The notes beneath the pieces are model-generated. The model was not told where the DNA came from, made no database searches, and was given only the letters and a program-made list of their open reading frames with translations. From NCBI RefSeq assembly GCF_015070875.1, contig NZ_JADDIV010000003.1, forward strand, positions 496,001 to 560,000: DNA of 64,000 nt, written 5' to 3'. This stretch comes from Ramlibacter pallidus (GTDB taxonomy: Bacteria; Pseudomonadota; Gammaproteobacteria; Burkholderiales; Burkholderiaceae_C). This document shows, in pieces, positions 7,885 through 18,600 of the stretch (position 1 is the first letter of the stretch; the number at the start of each line of letters is the position of its first letter). Made by a program: the position numbers and the translations under genes.

Positions 7885-9032
7885 GGCGCCAGCCGGTCCA
7901 GGTGCTCCAGGGTGCGGCGGTAGATGTTCTTCAGCGGATCGAGGTCGGCCACGCGCACGTGCTCGTCGATTTTGTGGATGCTGGCGTTGAGCGGGCCGAA
8001 CTCGATCACCTGCGGGCAGATGCGCGAGATGAAGCGGCCGTCGCTGGTGCCGCCCGTCGTGGAGAATTCCGTCTCGATGCCCGTTTCGCCGCGGATCGCC
8101 GCCTGCACCGCGCCGACCAGTTCGCCGGGCGTGGTCAGGAACGGCTGTCCCCCCACCGTCCAGGCCAGGTCGTAGTCGAGGCCGTGGCGGTCGAGGATCG
8201 CGTGCACGCGCTGCTGCAGGCCCTCGGCCGTGCTCACGCTGGCGAAGCGGAAGTTGAAGTCGATGACGACGCTGCCCGGAATGATGTTGCCTGCGCCGGT
8301 GCCGCCGTGGATGTTGCTGATCTGCCAGCTGGTGGGCGGGAAGTAGTCGTTGCCGCGGTCCCACTCGGTGCGCGCGAGTTCATCGAGCGCCGGCAACGCC
8401 TGGTGGATCGGGTTCTTCGCGAGCTGCGGATAGGCGATGTGGCCCTGCACGCCCTTGACGGTCAGCTTGCCGGTCAGGCTGCCGCGGCGGCCGTTCTTGA
8501 TCATGTCGCCCAGGCGTTCCACGGAGGTCGGCTCGCCGACGATGCAGAAGTCGAGCTTCTCGCCGCGTTCTTCGAGCTTCCGGCACACCACCACGGTGCC
8601 GTCGACGCTGGGGCCTTCCTCGTCGCTGGTGAGGAGGAGGGCGATGCCGATCGATGGGTTGGGGTTGGCGGCGAGGAACTCCTCGACGGCGACCGTGAAC
8701 GCGGCGATCGACGTCTTCATGTCGGCCGCGCCGCGCCCGTACAGCTTGCCGTCGCGGTGGCTGGGCACGAAGGGATCGCTGCTCCACTGCTCCAGCGGCC
8801 CGGTGGGCACCACGTCGGTGTGTCCCGCGAAGACGAGCGTGCGCCCGCCGCGCCCCGGGCGCTTGGCCCACAGGTTGGTGACGCGGAAATCGGCGGGGCC
8901 GCTGGCGATGGTCTCGCAGGCGAAACCCAGCGGCGCCAGGCGTGAAGCGAGGATCGCCTGGCATTGCCCGTCCTCGGGCGTGACGGAGCGCTGCGCGATC
9001 AGCTGCTCGGCGAGGTGGAGTGTCCGGGACAT
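7881..9032 (-). CDS. dapE: succinyl-diaminopimelate desuccinylase
   Basis: 383 residues, M20 family di-zinc hydrolase. It removes succinate from N-succinyl-LL-2,6-diaminopimelate in the lysine and peptidoglycan precursor pathway. Metal and catalytic motifs are in order: [13 protein letters not shown] (first His and the following Asp), [15 protein letters not shown] (bridging Asp), TSDEEGPS (general-base Glu pair), and a late His in [15 protein letters not shown]. The length matches E. coli DapE (375). It lies four bases after the pilus ATPase gene and shares the transcript with dapC and dapD, so three of the pathway's enzymes are made together. Confidence 0.96.
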   Translation of the reverse strand: MSRTLHLAEQLIAQRSVTPEDGQCQAILASRLAPLGFACETIASGPADFRVTNLWAKRPGRGGRTLVFAGHTDVVPTGPLEQWSSDPFVPSHRDGKLYGRGAADMKTSIAAFTVAVEEFLAANPNPSIGIALLLTSDEEGPSVDGTVVVCRKLEERGEKLDFCIVGEPTSVERLGDMIKNGRRGSLTGKLTVKGVQGHIAYPQLAKNPIHQALPALDELARTEWDRGNDYFPPTSWQISNIHGGTGAGNIIPGSVVIDFNFRFASVSTAEGLQQRVHAILDRHGLDYDLAWTVGGQPFLTTPGELVGAVQAAIRGETGIETEFSTTGGTSDGRFISRICPQVIEFGPLNASIHKIDEHVRVADLDPLKNIYRRTLEHLDRLAP

Positions 9033-9036
9033 GTCC

Positions 9037-10206
9037 CTAGTGTTTCACGTCCAGGGTGATCTCGGTGAAGGAGGGCTCGTCGTCCAGGTCGATGTCGCTG
9101 TCGCCGTTGTTGCCGGCGTTCTCGGCGCGCTGCTGGTCGGCGCTGTTGTTCTGCAGCCGCCACTGCAGGTTGGTCGGCGAATCGGCGTAGGCCAGGCCTT
9201 CCTTCTTGTCGACGATGCCGTCCATGATGAGGCGCGCGATGTCCTGCTCGAAGGTCTGCGAGCCTTCGGCCATGGACTTCTCCATGGCTTCCTTCACGCC
9301 GGAGAAGTCGCCCTTCTCGATCAGTTCGGACACCAGCTTGGTGTTGAGCATCACCTCGACGGCCGGCGCGCGCCCGCCGGAAACGGTGCGCAGCAGGCGC
9401 TGCGACACGATGGCCTTCATCGCCGCCGCCAGGTCGCCCAGCATCGTCGGGCGCACTTCGACGGGATAGAACGACAGGATCCGGTTCAGCGCCTGGTAGC
9501 TGTTGTTGGCGTGCATGGTCGCCAGGCAGAGGTGGCCCGACTGCGCGTAGGCGATCGCCGCGGACATGGTTTCGCGGTCGCGGATCTCGCCGATCAGAAT
9601 GACGTCCGGCGCCTGCCGCAGCGCGTTCTTCAGCGCGGTCTGCAGCGACTGCGTGTCGCTGCCCACCTCGCGCTGGTTCACCACCGACTTCTTGTTCCGG
9701 AAGATGAACTCCACCGGGTCCTCGATGGTGAGGATGTGGCCGCTCGTGCTCTCGTTGCGCAGGTCCATCATGGACGCAAGCGTCGTGCTCTTGCCCGCGC
9801 CGGTGGAGCCCACCATCAGCAGCAGGCCGCGCTTTTCCATGATCAGGTCGGCCAGGATCATCGGCACCTGCAGCGAGGCGAGGGGCGGGATCTCGGTGGC
9901 GATGTAGCGGATGACCGCCGCGATGGTGCCGCGCTGGCGCATGGCGGAGAAGCGGAAGTTGCCCGCGCCTTCCACCGCATGGGCCATGTTCAGCTCGCCG
10001 CTGGCATCGAGTTCGTCCATGCGGTGCGCCGGCAGCACTTCGGCCAGCAGCGTGCGCGTGGCGTCCGGCGGCAGCAGCTGGTTGTTGATCGGCAGCGTCT
10101 GCCCGTTGATCTTGATCATCGCCGGCGCGTGCGCCGACAGGTACACGTCCGATGCCTTCTTCTCGGCCATCAGGCGCAGGATCCGCTCCATCGTTCCCAT
10201 TGCCAT
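9037..10206 (-). CDS. pilU: PilT/PilU-family type IV pilus retraction ATPase
   Basis: 389 residues. A hexameric secretion-type ATPase that powers pilus retraction at the inner membrane. It shows the PilT N-terminal [19 protein letters not shown], Walker [10 protein letters not shown] at residues 133-141, Asp box [12 protein letters not shown], Walker [13 protein letters not shown] and a His box [12 protein letters not shown]. The acidic tail [13 protein letters not shown] and overall length fit PilU better than PilT (about 345). No other pilus gene is near. It sits between dapD and dapE inside the lysine operon. The ATG at 10206 has an overlapping GGAG/GAGG region; the second ATG two codons later has better spacing and is an alternative. 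Confidence 0.9.
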   Translation of the reverse strand: MAMGTMERILRLMAEKKASDVYLSAHAPAMIKINGQTLPINNQLLPPDATRTLLAEVLPAHRMDELDASGELNMAHAVEGAGNFRFSAMRQRGTIAAVIRYIATEIPPLASLQVPMILADLIMEKRGLLLMVGSTGAGKSTTLASMMDLRNESTSGHILTIEDPVEFIFRNKKSVVNQREVGSDTQSLQTALKNALRQAPDVILIGEIRDRETMSAAIAYAQSGHLCLATMHANNSYQALNRILSFYPVEVRPTMLGDLAAAMKAIVSQRLLRTVSGGRAPAVEVMLNTKLVSELIEKGDFSGVKEAMEKSMAEGSQTFEQDIARLIMDGIVDKKEGLAYADSPTNLQWRLQNNSADQQRAENAGNNGDSDIDLDDEPSFTEITLDVKH

Positions 10207-10226
10207 CCTCTACTCCTCGTTTCGTG

Positions 10227-10283
10227 TCATCCCCGCGGCGGCGGGGACCCGGGGCGTCCCGGATTTCCCCTGCGCCGGAACGA
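10227..10283. repeat. REP/NIME-like composite palindromic repeat
   Basis: Fills the 84-base dapD-pilU gap. The left half TCATCCCCGCGGCGGCGGGG is itself a palindrome (CCCCGC/GCGGGG). The right half, read on the other strand, is GTCGTTCCGGCGCAGGGGAA, so the two halves face each other. The same layout is found at 28568-28642, and a half copy at 59492-59518. In transcripts it would fold into a GC-rich stem inside the dap operon message. Confidence 0.65.
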
Positions 10284-10290
10284 CGGAATC

Positions 10291-11115
10291 TCAGTCCCGC
10301 AGCAGGTCGTTCAGGCTCGTCGTCGAGCGCGTCTTCGCGTCGACCTTCTTCACGATGATCGCCGCGTACAGGTTGTAGCGGCCGCCGTCCTTGGGCAGGC
10401 TGCCCGAGATCACCACCGAGCCCGCCGGCACGCGGCCGTAATGCGTCTCGCCCGTGGCGCGGTCGTAGATCGGCGTGCTCTGGCCGATGTACACGCCCAT
10501 CGAGACGACCGAGTTCTCCTCGACGATCACGCCCTCGACGATCTCGGAGCGGGCGCCGATGAAGCAGTTGTCCTCGATGATCGTCGGGTTCGCCTGCAGC
10601 GGCTCCAGCACCCCGCCCAGGCCCACGCCGCCGGACAGGTGCACGTTCTTGCCGACCTGCGCGCAGGATCCCACGGTGGCCCAGGTGTCGACCATGGTCC
10701 CTTCGTCCACGTAGGCGCCGATGTTGACGTAGCTGGGCATCAGGATCGCGCCCTTGGCGACGAAGCTGCCGCGGCGCGCCACGGCAGGGGGCACGACGCG
10801 CACGCCGGTCGCGGCCATTTCCTCGGGCGTGAGGTGCGAGAACTTGGTGGGGACCTTGTCGAAGAAGGCGAGGTCCCCCGCCTTCATGACGACGTTGTCG
10901 TTCAGGCGGAACGACAGCAGCACCGCCTTCTTGATCCACTGGTGCACCGTCCACCGGCCCACGCCTTCGCGGCTGGCCACGCGCAGCTTGCCCGCGTTCA
11001 GTTCGGCGATCACGTGTTCCACCGCCTCGCGCACCTCTTTCGGCGCGGAGGTGGCGGAAAGGCTGGCGCGGTTGTCCCACGCGGTGTCGATGGTCTGCTG
11101 GAGCTGCTGGGTCAT
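10291..11115 (-). CDS. dapD: 2,3,4,5-tetrahydropyridine-2,6-dicarboxylate N-succinyltransferase
   Basis: 274 residues, exactly the length of E. coli DapD. It transfers succinate from succinyl-CoA to tetrahydrodipicolinate, the committing step of the succinylase branch to meso-diaminopimelate and lysine. It has an N-terminal helical domain ([13 protein letters not shown]) and the central hexapeptide-repeat left-handed beta helix. Visible helix segments include [40 protein letters not shown] and [18 protein letters not shown]. It is a soluble trimer. The ATG overlaps the dapC stop (ATGA). Confidence 0.97.
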   Translation of the reverse strand: MTQQLQQTIDTAWDNRASLSATSAPKEVREAVEHVIAELNAGKLRVASREGVGRWTVHQWIKKAVLLSFRLNDNVVMKAGDLAFFDKVPTKFSHLTPEEMAATGVRVVPPAVARRGSFVAKGAILMPSYVNIGAYVDEGTMVDTWATVGSCAQVGKNVHLSGGVGLGGVLEPLQANPTIIEDNCFIGARSEIVEGVIVEENSVVSMGVYIGQSTPIYDRATGETHYGRVPAGSVVISGSLPKDGGRYNLYAAIIVKKVDAKTRSTTSLNDLLRD

Positions 11116-12323
11116 GGGGTCTGTTTCTGGTTGTCTCGAACGAACTGCACGATGCGCCGGGCCGCCTCGAGGCATTCGGCGGTGTCGGCCACGAGGGCCA
11201 TGCGCACGCGCCCGGCGCCGGGATTCACGCCCTGCGCTTCGCGCGCGAGGTAGCTGCCCGGCAGCACCGTCACATTGTATTGAGCGAGCAGGTCGCGGGC
11301 GAACGCGGTGTCGCTTCCGCGCACGCCGGCCCACAGGTAGAAACTGGCGTCGGGCAGGCGAACGTCCAGGACGTCCCGCAGCAGCGGCGTGACTTCGGCG
11401 AACTTGCGACGGTACTGCTCGCGGTTCTCGACGACGTGCTGCTCGTCGTTCCACGCCGCCACGCTGGCCGCCTGGACGATCGGGCTCATCGCGCTGCCGT
11501 GGTAGGTGCGATAGAGCAGGAACTGCTTGAGCAGCCGCGCATCGCCGGCCACGAAGCCGCTGCGCATCCCCGGCACGTTGCTGCGCTTCGAAAGGCTGGT
11601 GAAGGCCACCAGGCCGGGAAAGCCGCTGCGTCCCAGCTTCACCGCCGCCTCCAGGCCGCCCAGCGGCGGCTCGTCGCGGAAGTAGATCTCGCTGTAGCAC
11701 TCGTCCGAGGCGATCACGAAACCGTGGCGGTCCTGCAGCGCGAACAGCTTCTTCCACTCCTCCAGCGGCATCACGGCGCCCGTGGGGTTGCCCGGCGAGC
11801 AGACGAAGATCAACTGGGTCTTCGCCCACACCGCTGCCGGAACGCTGTCCCAGTCGACGGCGAAATTGCGCGCCGGATCACTGGGCGCGTACCAGGGCTC
11901 GGCCCCGGCCAGGAGGGCCGCGCCCTCGTAGATCTGGTAGAACGGATTGGGGCACACCACGACCGCCGGGCGCGTGGGGTCGATCACCGTCTGCGTGAAG
12001 GAGAACAGGGCTTCGCGCGAGCCCGTGACCGGGAGCACCTGCGTGGCCGGGTCCACCGGGAAGCCGTAGCGCCGCTCCAGCCAGCCCGCGCAGGCCTGCC
12101 GCAGTTCCGGCGTGCCCGCGGTGGGCGGATAGCCCGCCAGGTCGCTTCCCGGCGTCTCCATGGCCTGCGCGAGGGCTTGCTTGATGAAGGCCGGGGTGGG
12201 GTGCTTGGGTTCGCCGATGCCGAGGCTGATCGGGCGCATCTGCGGGTTCGGCGTGACGCCCGCGAACAGTTGCCGCAAGCGCTCGAAGGGGTAGGGTTGC
12301 AGCCGGGACAGCAGGGGATTCAT
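11112..12323 (-). CDS. dapC: succinyldiaminopimelate transaminase
   Basis: 403 residues, class I/II PLP aminotransferase. It uses glutamate to aminate N-succinyl-2-amino-6-oxopimelate, the step between DapD and DapE. The PLP lysine lies in [15 protein letters not shown]. Other family features are [22 protein letters not shown] and [11 protein letters not shown]. First gene of the operon. Its ATG follows a GATAAT box by six bases without a Shine-Dalgarno sequence, which suggests a leaderless message. The open frame extends upstream into the divergent intergenic region with no support. Confidence 0.94.
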   Translation of the reverse strand: MNPLLSRLQPYPFERLRQLFAGVTPNPQMRPISLGIGEPKHPTPAFIKQALAQAMETPGSDLAGYPPTAGTPELRQACAGWLERRYGFPVDPATQVLPVTGSREALFSFTQTVIDPTRPAVVVCPNPFYQIYEGAALLAGAEPWYAPSDPARNFAVDWDSVPAAVWAKTQLIFVCSPGNPTGAVMPLEEWKKLFALQDRHGFVIASDECYSEIYFRDEPPLGGLEAAVKLGRSGFPGLVAFTSLSKRSNVPGMRSGFVAGDARLLKQFLLYRTYHGSAMSPIVQAASVAAWNDEQHVVENREQYRRKFAEVTPLLRDVLDVRLPDASFYLWAGVRGSDTAFARDLLAQYNVTVLPGSYLAREAQGVNPGAGRVRMALVADTAECLEAARRIVQFVRDNQKQTP

Positions 12324-12329
12324 GCGGCA

Positions 12330-12335
12330 ATTATC
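12330..12335 (-). promoter_or_regulatory. -10-like box of the dap operon
   Basis: GATAAT on the minus strand, six bases before the dapC ATG. Initiation about seven bases downstream would fall on or next to the start codon. A consensus -35 is not evident. Confidence 0.45.
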
Positions 12336-12490
12336 GGGGCGACTTTTTCCCTCCTCTTCCGGGCTTGAAGTATCGTTTGGGTGAACCGACCGTACAGGGA
12401 TTCGGCATTCGCGCAATAGATCGATACTGCGCGACCCCCCATGGGCACAGTCCGTCGCACAAGCATGTGCTTGGGCCTCCACCGATCTCC

Positions 12491-12916
12491 ATGAAGATCT
12501 CTTCGCTTTCCGCCATCGCCTTCGCCACCTTTGCCTTGGCCGGCTGCTACGTCGTCCCGATGCAGCCCGCGCCGGCGACGACGACGGTCGTCGTGCCGTC
12601 CGCGCCTGCCGGGCCGGTGACCTTCAGTGCCAGGCTGTATCCGGCCAACGAACTCGCCAGCGGCTACGGCATGGTGGCGGCGGTGGTGACCAACGACCTG
12701 AACGGCCGCGGCCATTTCTCCACCGCCATCCAGGGCGAAAGCTTCACGGGCGAGGCCACGCGGGTGGCCGGTTCGGCGCGGGACGGCGTGGCCAACGGCG
12801 CCGGCAACCGCGGGAGCTACATCAGCTGCCGCTACACGATGAACAGCGCGACGCTGGGCACCGGCAGCTGCCGCATGTCCAACGGCGCCACCTTCACGAT
12901 GCACGTGGGCAGCTGA
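12491..12916 (+). CDS. hypothetical lipoprotein
   Basis: 141 residues. The ATG at 12491 gives a textbook lipoprotein signal, MKISSLSAIAFATFALAGC, with the lipid-modified Cys at position 19. The residue after it is Tyr, so outer-membrane sorting is likely. The mature part begins with a Pro/Ala/Thr linker and then a small beta-rich domain with Gly/Ser/Asn-rich strands (GHFSTAIQGESFTGEATRV). It contains two Cys about 20 residues apart near the C-terminus. I recognise no family. The frame is open 42 codons further upstream, but that part is unlike protein. The gene diverges from dapC and converges with the YaeF-like gene. Confidence 0.8.
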   Translation: MKISSLSAIAFATFALAGCYVVPMQPAPATTTVVVPSAPAGPVTFSARLYPANELASGYGMVAAVVTNDLNGRGHFSTAIQGESFTGEATRVAGSARDGVANGAGNRGSYISCRYTMNSATLGTGSCRMSNGATFTMHVGS

Positions 12917-12929
12917 CGGAGCTGCCAGG

Positions 12930-13688
12930 TCACAGCACAACCGGCTGGAACTTGAGGTGCCCGACGTACTGCAGCGCCTGGTGGCTGCGGACGGAGGGCA
13001 CGTCGCCTTCGCGCATGTGGAGCAGGTCCCCGGGCGTCAGCAGCCGCGGGTCCGCGGAAGTCAGCGGCAGGCCAGCCCGGTTGTACGCCTCGAGCACGAA
13101 CTGCGAGCAGAAGAACCGGTCGTTGCGGCCCAGCCCCAGGTGCACGGCGCCCAGGCCCTGGACGCAGAAGTCGCGCACGAGCGAAGGCGCCAGCGGCAGC
13201 TCGCACAGCTTGCGGTCGATGGCGAAGGGCGCCTGCAGCATCACGCCGACCAGGTTGTATTTCTGCCCCACCGTTTCCTGCACGAAGGCCTGCATGCGCT
13301 CGACGTGCGCGCTTTCGACGCGGGGATGACGGAACGCCACCACGGTGGACTCTTCCTCCAGCACGCGGTCCATGCCGCGGCGCCGGATGCCTTCGCCGAC
13401 CGCTTCGGCGACCTGCGCGTCGCCCACGTACAGCGCGGCGTGGCTGACCGGGGTCATCGTCGCCAGCCGGATGCCCAGGGAGGCCATGCCGTTGGTGGCG
13501 GACAGGATGATGTCGCCGGGCAGGAGCGCGCCGGCACCGACGGCCAGGCCACCGTTGTGCGGGTGGAGGCCGGGGTTCTGCACCTGCAGGCGCGGCGCGG
13601 AGGGCGGGCTGCCCTCGTCGTAGAAGCGGGTGGCGCACCCGGCCAGCAGGGCCAGCGGTGCGGCGGCAAGGAGTTGTCGGCGGTTCAC
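12930..13688 (-). CDS. YaeF/YiiX-type permuted papain-like (C92) lipoprotein hydrolase
   Basis: 252 residues. Lipoprotein signal MNRRQLLAAAPLALLAGC with Cys 18. The mature domain has the permuted NlpC/P60 layout: GDIILSAT near residue 60, SHAALYVGD carrying the catalytic-type His, a long insert, and RNDRFFCSQFVLEAYNRAG carrying the Cys. This order, His before Cys, marks the YaeF/YiiX group of amidohydrolases. Family members are thought to cut amide bonds in cell-wall or lipid substrates; the substrate here is unknown. GTG start. A TAGAAT box lies six bases upstream and overlaps the stop codon of the DUF72 gene, so it can be transcribed on its own. Confidence 0.85.
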   Translation of the reverse strand: MNRRQLLAAAPLALLAGCATRFYDEGSPPSAPRLQVQNPGLHPHNGGLAVGAGALLPGDIILSATNGMASLGIRLATMTPVSHAALYVGDAQVAEAVGEGIRRRGMDRVLEEESTVVAFRHPRVESAHVERMQAFVQETVGQKYNLVGVMLQAPFAIDRKLCELPLAPSLVRDFCVQGLGAVHLGLGRNDRFFCSQFVLEAYNRAGLPLTSADPRLLTPGDLLHMREGDVPSVRSHQALQYVGHLKFQPVVL

Positions 13689-13694
13689 GCGCCG

Positions 13695-13700
13695 ATTCTA
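13695..13700 (-). promoter_or_regulatory. -10-like box of the YaeF-like gene
   Basis: TAGAAT on the minus strand, six bases before the GTG start. Its first three bases are the TAG stop codon of the upstream DUF72 gene. Confidence 0.45.
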
Positions 13701-14588
13701 GGAGCCCGCCCCGGCGGCCACGCCCAGCATCGCCATCAGTTCGCGCGCGTTGTCGGGCGCATGCCGCTTGTCCGTGTTGTCGAAGTAACAGTAGACGTCG
13801 CGGCTGCCGCGGGGCCGCGCGCGCGTCGGGCAGATCAGGCGGGCGTCCGCCGGCTCGCGGCCGTGGCGCCAGTCGTCGATGAAGCGCGCCCAGCGTTCGA
13901 GCTCTTCCTGCGAGTAGCGGCTGTTGTACAGCTCGGTCGAGCCGTGCAGGCGCATGTAGATGAAGTCGGACGTGACGTCCTCGTACAGCGGCCACGGCTT
14001 GGGGGTGTCCGCCACCACCCACGCAATGCGGTACTTGCGCAGCAGCCGGATGAAGTCCGGGTCGACGAAGCTGTCGTGCCGCACTTCCACCGCGTGCCGG
14101 ATCCGCCGGTTGCGGCCCGGCCGCAGCGCGGCCCGCCCTTCCAGCCGCTGGTCGTGCCGCTGGGCGATCTTCGCGGCCTCGTGCGTGCTGGAAGGCAGCA
14201 TGCGGAAGAAGGCCTCGAACACTTCGGGGTGGAACCGCAGCATCGGCGGGAACTGCCACAGCACCGGCCCCAGCTTGTCGCCCAGTTCGAACAGCCCCGA
14301 GGCAAAGAAGTTGGCCAGCGCCACGTCGACGTTGCGCAGCTTCAGCATGTGCGTGATGTAGCGGCTGCCCTTGATCGCGAACACGAAGCCGGGCGGCGTG
14401 TCGCGGGCCCACATGGCGTAGCTGCTCGGGTGCTGCAGCGAATAGAAGGAGCCATTGAGTTCCAGCGAAGGGAACACCCGGGAAGCGTGCTGGAGCTCGC
14501 GCGCCTGCGCGAGCCCCGGCGGATAGAAGTGTCCGCGCCACGGGGTGTAGCGCCAGCCGGACACGCCGATCAGGACCTTGCCGCTCAT
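13698..14588 (-). CDS. DUF72 family protein (YecE-like)
   Basis: 296 residues. A TIM-barrel-like DUF72 protein: the N-terminus reads LIGVSGWRYTPWRGHFYPPG, followed by ELNGSFYSLQHPSSYAMWA, FVFAIKGSRYITHMLKL and VLWQFPPMLRF. The C-terminal DVYCYFDNTDKRHAPDNA is the family's closing motif. Function is unknown in the family. The start at 14588 puts the GVSGWRY motif seven codons in, as usual. The mid part is Arg-rich (RRIRHAVEVRHDSF) but keeps the VEVRHxSF motif. It stops ten bases before the YaeF-like gene. Confidence 0.88.
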   Translation of the reverse strand: MSGKVLIGVSGWRYTPWRGHFYPPGLAQARELQHASRVFPSLELNGSFYSLQHPSSYAMWARDTPPGFVFAIKGSRYITHMLKLRNVDVALANFFASGLFELGDKLGPVLWQFPPMLRFHPEVFEAFFRMLPSSTHEAAKIAQRHDQRLEGRAALRPGRNRRIRHAVEVRHDSFVDPDFIRLLRKYRIAWVVADTPKPWPLYEDVTSDFIYMRLHGSTELYNSRYSQEELERWARFIDDWRHGREPADARLICPTRARPRGSRDVYCYFDNTDKRHAPDNARELMAMLGVAAGAGS

Positions 14589-14629
14589 GGCACCTTTGTG
14601 CCACGGGCGCAGCCGGCCGGGGTGCGCGT

Positions 14630-15400
14630 TCAGCGCATCCCGGTGCGGGAAGGCGCCGCACGGCCGGTCACCGCGCGCTGGAAGACCTGGTCGATCGAGA
14701 TCACCGCGGCCATGCCGAGCGCGGCGACCGCGACCACGGCGGACAGGTCCATGGCGCTCACCAGGCCGAAACCGCTGGGCGGCACCACCCGGTTGGCGGT
14801 CGTGCAGATGAACTCGGCGGCGTTCATGCCCGTGTAGTGCATGGCGCAGACCGCCACGGCCATCAGCACCGACGCCACGGCGCGGAAGCCGAACGACCCG
14901 GTGTGGAAGGCGAGCCAGAGGGCGGCGGTGGCGGCGCCGATCGCGATCGCCGCCGAGAGGGCGACCACGCCCATGTCCCAACGGATGAAGCCGCCGAAGC
15001 GGAGCCCGAACATGCCCAGGTAGTGCATCACCACGACGCCGAAGCCGAGGAGGACGCCGGCCAGCAGCACCCGCCCGCGCTGCTCGGGAGCGCGGGCGAC
15101 GTAGCCGAGGGCCACGGAGCTGGCCCCGATGGCGGCCACCAGCGAGACGAGCGTTTCCGGCATCGAGTAGCTGCTGGCCACGTCCATCTGCAGTGCCAGC
15201 ATTCCGATGAAATGCATGGACCAGACGCCGATGCCGCCCAGCGCGACGCCGGCGGCGATCGTGTTGAACAGGCTGAAGACGCCGGCACCCCGGCGGATCC
15301 GGGTGGCGGCGGTCAGCGCGACAAAGGCGCCGAGGACGGAGATGGCGAAGGAGACGGCAACGTACGAGGGCTGCCAGGACGTGACGACGGTGGGGTTCAT
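14630..15400 (-). CDS. stand-alone MHYT-domain membrane sensor
   Basis: 256 residues and about seven hydrophobic segments. The three diagnostic motifs are MHFIGM (62-67), MHYLGM (125-130) and MHYTGM (187-192). Each lies near the periplasmic face, where the His and Met residues are thought to bind a metal such as copper and sense a diatomic gas. In most proteins the MHYT domain is joined to GGDEF, EAL or kinase output domains. Here the chain ends about 30 residues after the last membrane segment, so it lacks any output domain and would need a partner. It is divergent from smc. A role in oxygen, CO or NO sensing is family-based inference. Confidence 0.88.
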   Translation of the reverse strand: MNPTVVTSWQPSYVAVSFAISVLGAFVALTAATRIRRGAGVFSLFNTIAAGVALGGIGVWSMHFIGMLALQMDVASSYSMPETLVSLVAAIGASSVALGYVARAPEQRGRVLLAGVLLGFGVVVMHYLGMFGLRFGGFIRWDMGVVALSAAIAIGAATAALWLAFHTGSFGFRAVASVLMAVAVCAMHYTGMNAAEFICTTANRVVPPSGFGLVSAMDLSAVVAVAALGMAAVISIDQVFQRAVTGRAAPSRTGMR

Positions 15401-15565
15401 TGCGGTTCCGTTGGGTGCTTGAACCGGCCATACGCAGGCTCTGCAGCCGCGGATGCAAATGGTTACGAGCCATGTCCGCTTCCGTGAAATCGATCACGCG
15501 GCAGCCGCGATGCCTCCCGTTTCAGCGGTAACGGCCGGGCTCCCGGGCCCGCTCTCCCCTGCGGT

Positions 15566-15571
15566 TATCAT
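15566..15571 (+). promoter_or_regulatory. possible -10 box for smc
   Basis: TATCAT in the 266-base divergent region between the MHYT gene and smc, about 95 bases before the smc GTG. No -35 consensus is seen. Nothing else in this gap was identified. Confidence 0.25.
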
Positions 15572-15666
15572 TTCCGCCACACCGACGCCGGCTCGGCAGC
15601 GCCGCGCGACACCGTCGCGCAGGCTGCCACGCCGGCGTCCTCATTCGCGACAGAGGGCGAGGGGCC

Positions 15667-18600
15667 GTGCGTCTCACATCGATCAAGCTTTCCGGGTTCA
15701 AATCGTTCGCCGAACCCACGAACTTCCTGCTGCCCGGGCAGCTGGTGGGCGTGGTGGGGCCCAACGGGTGCGGCAAGTCCAACATCATGGATGCGGTGCG
15801 CTGGGTGCTGGGCGAGTCCAAGGCCAGCGAGCTGCGCGGCGAGTCGATGCAGGACGTGATCTTCAACGGCACGACCACGCGCAAGCCGGCCTCGCGCTCC
15901 TCCGTCGAACTGATCTTCGACAACGCCGACCATCGCGCCGGCGGCCAGTGGTCCCAGTTCGCCGAGATCGCGGTCAAGCGCGTGCTGACGCGCGACGGCA
16001 CCTCCAGCTACTACATCAACAACCAGCCGGTGCGCCGGCGCGACGTGCAGGACGTGTTCCTCGGCACCGGCCTGGGCCCGCGCGCCTACGCCATCATCGG
16101 CCAGGGCACGATCAGCCGGATCATCGAGTCCAAGCCCGAGGAGCTGCGCCTGTTCCTCGAGGAGGCCGCGGGGGTCTCCAAGTACAAGGAACGCCGCCGC
16201 GAGACCGAGAACCGGCTGCACGACACGCGCGAGAACCTCACGCGCGTCGAGGACATCCTGCGCGAGCTGAACGCCAACCTCGAGAAGCTGGAGAAGCAGG
16301 CCGAGGTCGCGGAACGCTACAACCGCCTGCAGGCCGACGTCACGCTCAAGCAGCACCAGCTGTGGTTCCTCAAGCGCTCGGAAGCCGAGGTCGACCAGGG
16401 GCGCATCAAGGCCGACGCGGACAAGGCGGTCGTCGACCTGGAAGCCCGCGTCGCGGACCTGCGCCACATCGAAAGCGAGCTGGAGACGGTGCGCCAGGCC
16501 CACTACGCGGCCGGGGACCAGGTCAACCAGGCGCAGGGCCAGCTCTACGAAGCCAGCGCCGAAGTCGGCCGGCTCGAGGCCGAGATCCGCTTCGTCGTCG
16601 AGGGCCGGCAGCGCGTCGAACAGCGCCTGCTGCAGCTGAAGGAGCAGACCGCCCAGTGGGCCACGCGCAAGGAAGAGGCCGAGGCCGAGACCGAGAACCT
16701 CGCCGCCCAGACCCTGGAGGCCGAGGAGCGCGCCGCGCTGCTGGCCGCGCAGGTCGAGGAACAAGGCCTGCAGCTGCCCGACCTGGAGGAGGCGCTGCGC
16801 CAGGCGCAATCGCGCTCTTCCGAGCAGCGCGGCGCCGTCGCGCAGGTGCAGCAGCAGATCCAGGTGCTGGCCGCCGACCAGCGCAACATCGAGGAACAGT
16901 CGCGCCAGTTGAACCAGCGGCGGGAGCGCCTGGCGGCCGACCGCAATGCGCTGGCCGCGCCGGACGAGGCCAGGCTGGTCAAACTGCAGGCGCAGCTCGC
17001 CGCCGCCCAGGAAGCGGCCGAGACGGCCGATGCGCGCCTGCACGAACTGCAGGACCAGGTGCCGCAGCTCGACGAGGAGCGACGGGCCCGGCAACAGGAC
17101 GTGAACACGCAGGGCGCGCGCCAGTCCGACCTCTCGGCCCGCATGGAAGCGCTCAAGGCGCTGCAGGAGAAGGTGCGCACGGACGGCAAGCTGCAACCGT
17201 GGCTCGCCAAGCACGGGCTCGGCGGGCTGCAGGGCCTGTGGAGCCGCATCCACGTCGAGCAGGGCTGGGAGAACGCGCTGGAGGCAGCGCTGCGCGAGCG
17301 CCTCAACTCGCTGGAGGTGTCGCGGCTGGACATGGTGCGGGCCTTCGCGGGCGACGCGCCGCCGGCCAAGCTGGCCTTCTATCACGCACCCGCCGCCGCG
17401 GCGCCGGAGACCGCCTCGGCGCTGCCGCGCCTGGCCGACCTGCTGCGGCTGAACGACGCCGGCCAGAAGGCGCTGCTGTCCGACTGGCTGCACGGCTGCT
17501 ATACGGCGCCGTCGCTCGAGGAAGCGCTCGCCGCCCGCACCCAGTTGCAGGCCGGCGAAGCGATCTACGTGAAGTCCGGCCATGCCGTCACCGCGCACAG
17601 CGTCAGCTTCTATGCGCAGGACTCCGAGCAGGCCGGCCTGCTGGCCCGCCAGCAGGAGATCGAGAACCTCGAAAAGCAGCTGCGCGCGCAGGCCCTCATC
17701 ACCGAGGAATCGCGTACGGCGCTGGTCCGCGCCGAAGCCGCCTATTCGGACGCCTCGCAACGCCTGGTGACGGCGCGGCGCGAAGCCGCCGAAACACAGG
17801 GCCGCGCCCACGAACTGCAGGTGGAGACGCTGCGCCTGACGCAGCTGGCCGAACAGACGCGGGCCCGCAGCGAGCAGATCGCCGGCGACCTGGCCGAAGT
17901 GGACGCGCTGCTGGAGGAACTGCAGGAGCGGCGCGTGTCGGCCGAAGGCCGCTTCGAGGAACTGGACATGCAGCTGGCCGACAGCCAGGAACGCCATGCC
18001 CAGCTGGACGAACGCGTCATCGAGGCCGAGCGCAAGCTGGCGGAGGCGCGCGAGCAGCATCGCAGCCTGGAGCGCCAGGCGCAGGAAGCGCAGTTCTCGC
18101 AGCGCGCGCTGGAAGCGCGCCGCGGGGAGCTGCAGCGCGCCATCGAGACGGCGACGCAGCAGGCCACGTCCATCACGCAGGAAGAGGAACGCGCGCGCAG
18201 CGAGCTCGCGCGGCTGACCGATGCCGCGGCGCAAGCCGGCCTGCAATCGGCGCTGCAGCTGAAGTCCGAACGCGAGCAGGCGCTGGGCGCCAAGCGCAGC
18301 GAGTACGACGACCTCACCGCGAAGCTGCGCGCTTCCGACGAGCGCCGGCTGCAGCTCGAGCGCGAGCTCGACCCGCTGCGCCAGCGCATCACCGACCTGC
18401 AGCTGAAGGAGCAGGCCGCGCGCCTCGGCCTCGAGCAGTACACGCAACTGCTCGCCGACGCGCAGGCGGATCTCGAAGCCGTGGCCCGGTCGATCCAGGA
18501 CGGCAACGTGCGCTTGTCCGGCATGCAGTCCGAGATCGACCGGCTGCATCGCGAGATCGCGGCGCTCGGCGCCGTGAACCTGGCCGCCCTGGAGGAACTG

